Shown one piece after another: positions 62,481 to 64,000 of a stretch of DNA of 64,000 nucleotides (positions within the stretch are counted from its first letter, which is position 1; each line of letters starts with the position of its first letter). The stretch is from Amycolatopsis mongoliensis. Lineage in GTDB: Bacteria > Actinomycetota > Actinomycetes > Mycobacteriales > Pseudonocardiaceae. The notes beneath the pieces were generated by a model. It ran no database searches and was not told the DNA's origin. It saw only the letters and a list, made by a program, of their open reading frames with translations. The stretch spans positions 3,348,001 through 3,412,000 of the forward strand of contig NZ_CP127295.1 of the NCBI RefSeq assembly GCF_030285665.1. Reading direction: 5' to 3'. The translations under genes were made by a program, and so were the position numbers.

Positions 62481-62494
62481 GGGGTGATCACCCC
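62481..62494. promoter_or_regulatory. 14-bp perfect palindrome GGGGTGATCACCCC
   Basis: In the 152-bp divergent region between the PPTase and benzoylformate decarboxylase genes. A full palindrome of this size is a plausible dimeric-regulator site; no regulator gene is adjacent. Confidence 0.45.
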
Positions 62495-62553
62495 TTGCGG
62501 CCGGGCGATCGCGCGTCCGCCCGAGGCGGCCCTTTGGGGGATTTCCTTCGCAT

Positions 62554-62568
62554 GACTAAGCATTAGTC
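62554..62568. promoter_or_regulatory. possible operator GACTAA-GCA-TTAGTC
   Basis: A perfect 6-3-6 inverted repeat ending 7 bases before the ATG of the decarboxylase gene. A protein bound here would block translation start or a leaderless promoter. Confidence 0.5.
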
Positions 62569-62575
62569 TGTGCCC

Positions 62576-64000
62576 ATGATCAAGCGCACGGTGCTGGACG
62601 CCACCCGCGAACTCCTCCGCGAACTCGGCCTCACCACGGTGTTCGGCAACCCCGGTACCACCGAGGTCCCGTTTCTCACCGATTGGCCGGACGACTTCCA
62701 CTACATCCTCGGTCTGCAGGAATCCGCCGTCGTAGCGATGGCTGACGCCTACGCCCAGGCCACCCGTCAAGCGGTGCTGGTCAACCTGCACTCCGCCGGC
62801 GGGGTCGGGCACGGGCTGGGGAGCCTGTACAACGCCCATCGCAACCGGACGCCGTTGATCGTGGTGGCCGGGCAGCAGAACCGGGCGCTTCTGCCGCACG
62901 ACCCGTTCCTCGGCGCGACGGACGCCCCGGAGTTCCCCAAGCCGTACGTCAAGTGGTCGATCGAGCCCGCCACTGCCGAAGACGTCCCGGCGGCGCTGGC
63001 CCGCGCCTACCACGTCGCGACGCAGGCGCCGTCCGGGCCGGTGTTCGTGTCCGTGCCCGCCGACGACTGGACCGCCACCACCGAACGGCCGATCATTTCC
63101 CGCCCCCGCATCCGCGGCTACGCACCGGATCCCGAGGCGGTCGACGAACTCGCCGCCGCGCTCGAGGCGGCCGAACGCCCGGCGATCGTCGTCGGCGGAG
63201 CCGTCGACCAGGACGCAGCCGTCGTCGAGACCGTCGCCCTCGCCGAACACCTCAACGCCGGCGTCTGGGTCGCGCCGATGTCGTTCCGCTGCTCGTTCCC
63301 CGAGGATCACCCGCTGTTCCAAGGCTTCCTCGACCCCGAACGCGGCGCGGTCTCCGACCGGCTCGCGCAGCACGACCTCGTCGTCGTGCTCGGGGCGCCC
63401 GCGTTCACCTACCACGTCGACCGTGGGCGTGGGGAAGCTCCGCTGCCGCCGTTGTTCATCGTCAGCGACGACGAGCAGATCCTCGCCCGCGCCTCCGAAG
63501 GCATCGGTATCCGGACGACGCCGAAACTCGCCGTCCGCGCGCTGCTGAACGCGGTCGGCCGGAGTGGGCGGCCCGCGCCGTCGCCCCGCGAGCGGCCCGC
63601 GAAACCGAGTGGGGAGAAGCTGACCGGCGAGTTCGTCTACTCGACCCTGGCGGACCTGCTGCCGGAGGACGCGATCGTCGTCGAGGAGGCGCCCAGCCAC
63701 CGCGGCGCCCTGCACGACCACCTGCCGATCACCGCCACGGACACCGGCTTCCTGACGGTGGCCAGTGGCACGCTCGGTTATGGCGTCCCGGCTGTGGTCG
63801 GCGCGGCGCTCGCCCGGCCGGACCGCCCGGTGGTCGGCGTGATCGGCGACGGCTCCAGCATGTACGGCATCCAGGCTCTTTGGACGGCCGCGCGCCAGGA
63901 TCTCCCGGTGACGATCCTGATCATGGACAACACGGAGTACGCGGCGGTCCGCATCTTCGGCGATTCGATCGGCAGCGAGAAGCTGCCGAGCACCGAACTG
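62576..64000 (+). CDS. mdlC: benzoylformate decarboxylase-like ThDP enzyme (3' end missing)
   Basis: 475 residues are in the window; the family has about 525, so some 50 are missing. It would convert benzoylformate to benzaldehyde and CO2, the last step of the mandelate pathway. The layout follows Pseudomonas MdlC: FGNPGTTEVPF, catalytic Glu in LGLQESAV, NLHSAGG (H70 equivalent), SFPEDHPLFQG (H281 equivalent), and the ThDP-magnesium motif GDGSS at 424 ending with MDNTEYAAVRIF. Residue 28 is Thr where the Pseudomonas enzyme has catalytic Ser26. ATG at 62576. A related 2-oxo-acid decarboxylase is possible. Confidence 0.85.
   Translation, partial: MIKRTVLDATRELLRELGLTTVFGNPGTTEVPFLTDWPDDFHYILGLQESAVVAMADAYAQATRQAVLVNLHSAGGVGHGLGSLYNAHRNRTPLIVVAGQQNRALLPHDPFLGATDAPEFPKPYVKWSIEPATAEDVPAALARAYHVATQAPSGPVFVSVPADDWTATTERPIISRPRIRGYAPDPEAVDELAAALEAAERPAIVVGGAVDQDAAVVETVALAEHLNAGVWVAPMSFRCSFPEDHPLFQGFLDPERGAVSDRLAQHDLVVVLGAPAFTYHVDRGRGEAPLPPLFIVSDDEQILARASEGIGIRTTPKLAVRALLNAVGRSGRPAPSPRERPAKPSGEKLTGEFVYSTLADLLPEDAIVVEEAPSHRGALHDHLPITATDTGFLTVASGTLGYGVPAVVGAALARPDRPVVGVIGDGSSMYGIQALWTAARQDLPVTILIMDNTEYAAVRIFGDSIGSEKLPSTEL

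Overview
The window looks like a piece of chromosome from a high-GC actinomycete of the Pseudonocardiaceae, most likely Amycolatopsis or a close relative. Grounds: G/C in nearly every third codon position, frequent GTG and TTG starts, long chains of 4-bp start/stop overlaps, a mycothiol-dependent formaldehyde dehydrogenase, an actinobacterial integration host factor, and a glycosyltransferase of the glycopeptide-Gtf type. I see no transposase, integrase, phage gene, CRISPR array, rRNA or tRNA. This is mostly housekeeping and accessory metabolism; the two end genes are cut by the window.

Layout. 1-1594: end of a MacB-like ABC exporter. 1777-7301: TAT-exported amidohydrolase, GT87 mannosyltransferase, serC, beta-lactamase-like serine hydrolase. 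7524-11003: one overlapping operon (ABC ATPase, ABC-2 permease, histidine kinase, response regulator). 11242-13550: EphD-like hydrolase/dehydrogenase fusion with a TetR. 13606-14754: citrate synthase 2. 15044-19430: urease operon ureABCFGD without ureE, with possible GlnR sites in front. 19531-23150: secreted lipase, TetR, NCS1 permease with a cysteine-rich tail. 23379-27088: pdxH, MFS exporter, two lipoproteins. 27143-29441: tetR plus two paralogous metallo-beta-lactamase-fold genes. 29508-32763: aldose epimerase, GNAT, amidohydrolase, Uma2 nuclease. 32860-37177: acyl-CoA dehydrogenase divergent from its probable TetR repressor, PfkB kinase, main citrate synthase. 37245-42869: photolyase, Gtf-like glycosyltransferase, XRE/membrane protein/ABC operon. 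43036-46854: glpD, TetR and a divergent alkyl-DHAP-synthase-like flavoprotein. 46832-50200: mscR with a downstream GGCT-like gene, and an ECF41 sigma factor divergent from its AhpD-like partner. 50257-54949: secreted C39-like peptidase, thioesterase, exported phosphoesterase, two paralogous small membrane proteins. 55005-58017: sugar ABC importer without its ATPase. 58118-64000: acyl-CoA synthetase, stand-alone mihF, isochorismate synthase, phosphopantetheinyl transferase, start of a benzoylformate decarboxylase.

The feature that ties the window together is a set of near-perfect palindromes of about 37-51 bp, mostly at the 3' ends of genes. One family occurs four times (1607, 4531, 13545, 50206) and another twice (24068, 42950). 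Several other palindromes have unrelated cores but similar outer arms containing CGTGA or GTGA, which places a possible stop codon on each strand. They sit where bidirectional terminators would be expected. In two cases the repeat supplies the stop codon of the gene, and in one case a gene reads through the repeat. Other points worth a look are the possible GlnR sites near urease and the NCS1 permease, an apparent CTG start overlapping the mscR stop codon, the variant HxDxDH metal motif in both MBL paralogs, and the structured leader of mihF.

All functions come from recognising motifs and overall protein similarity by eye; no database search was possible.
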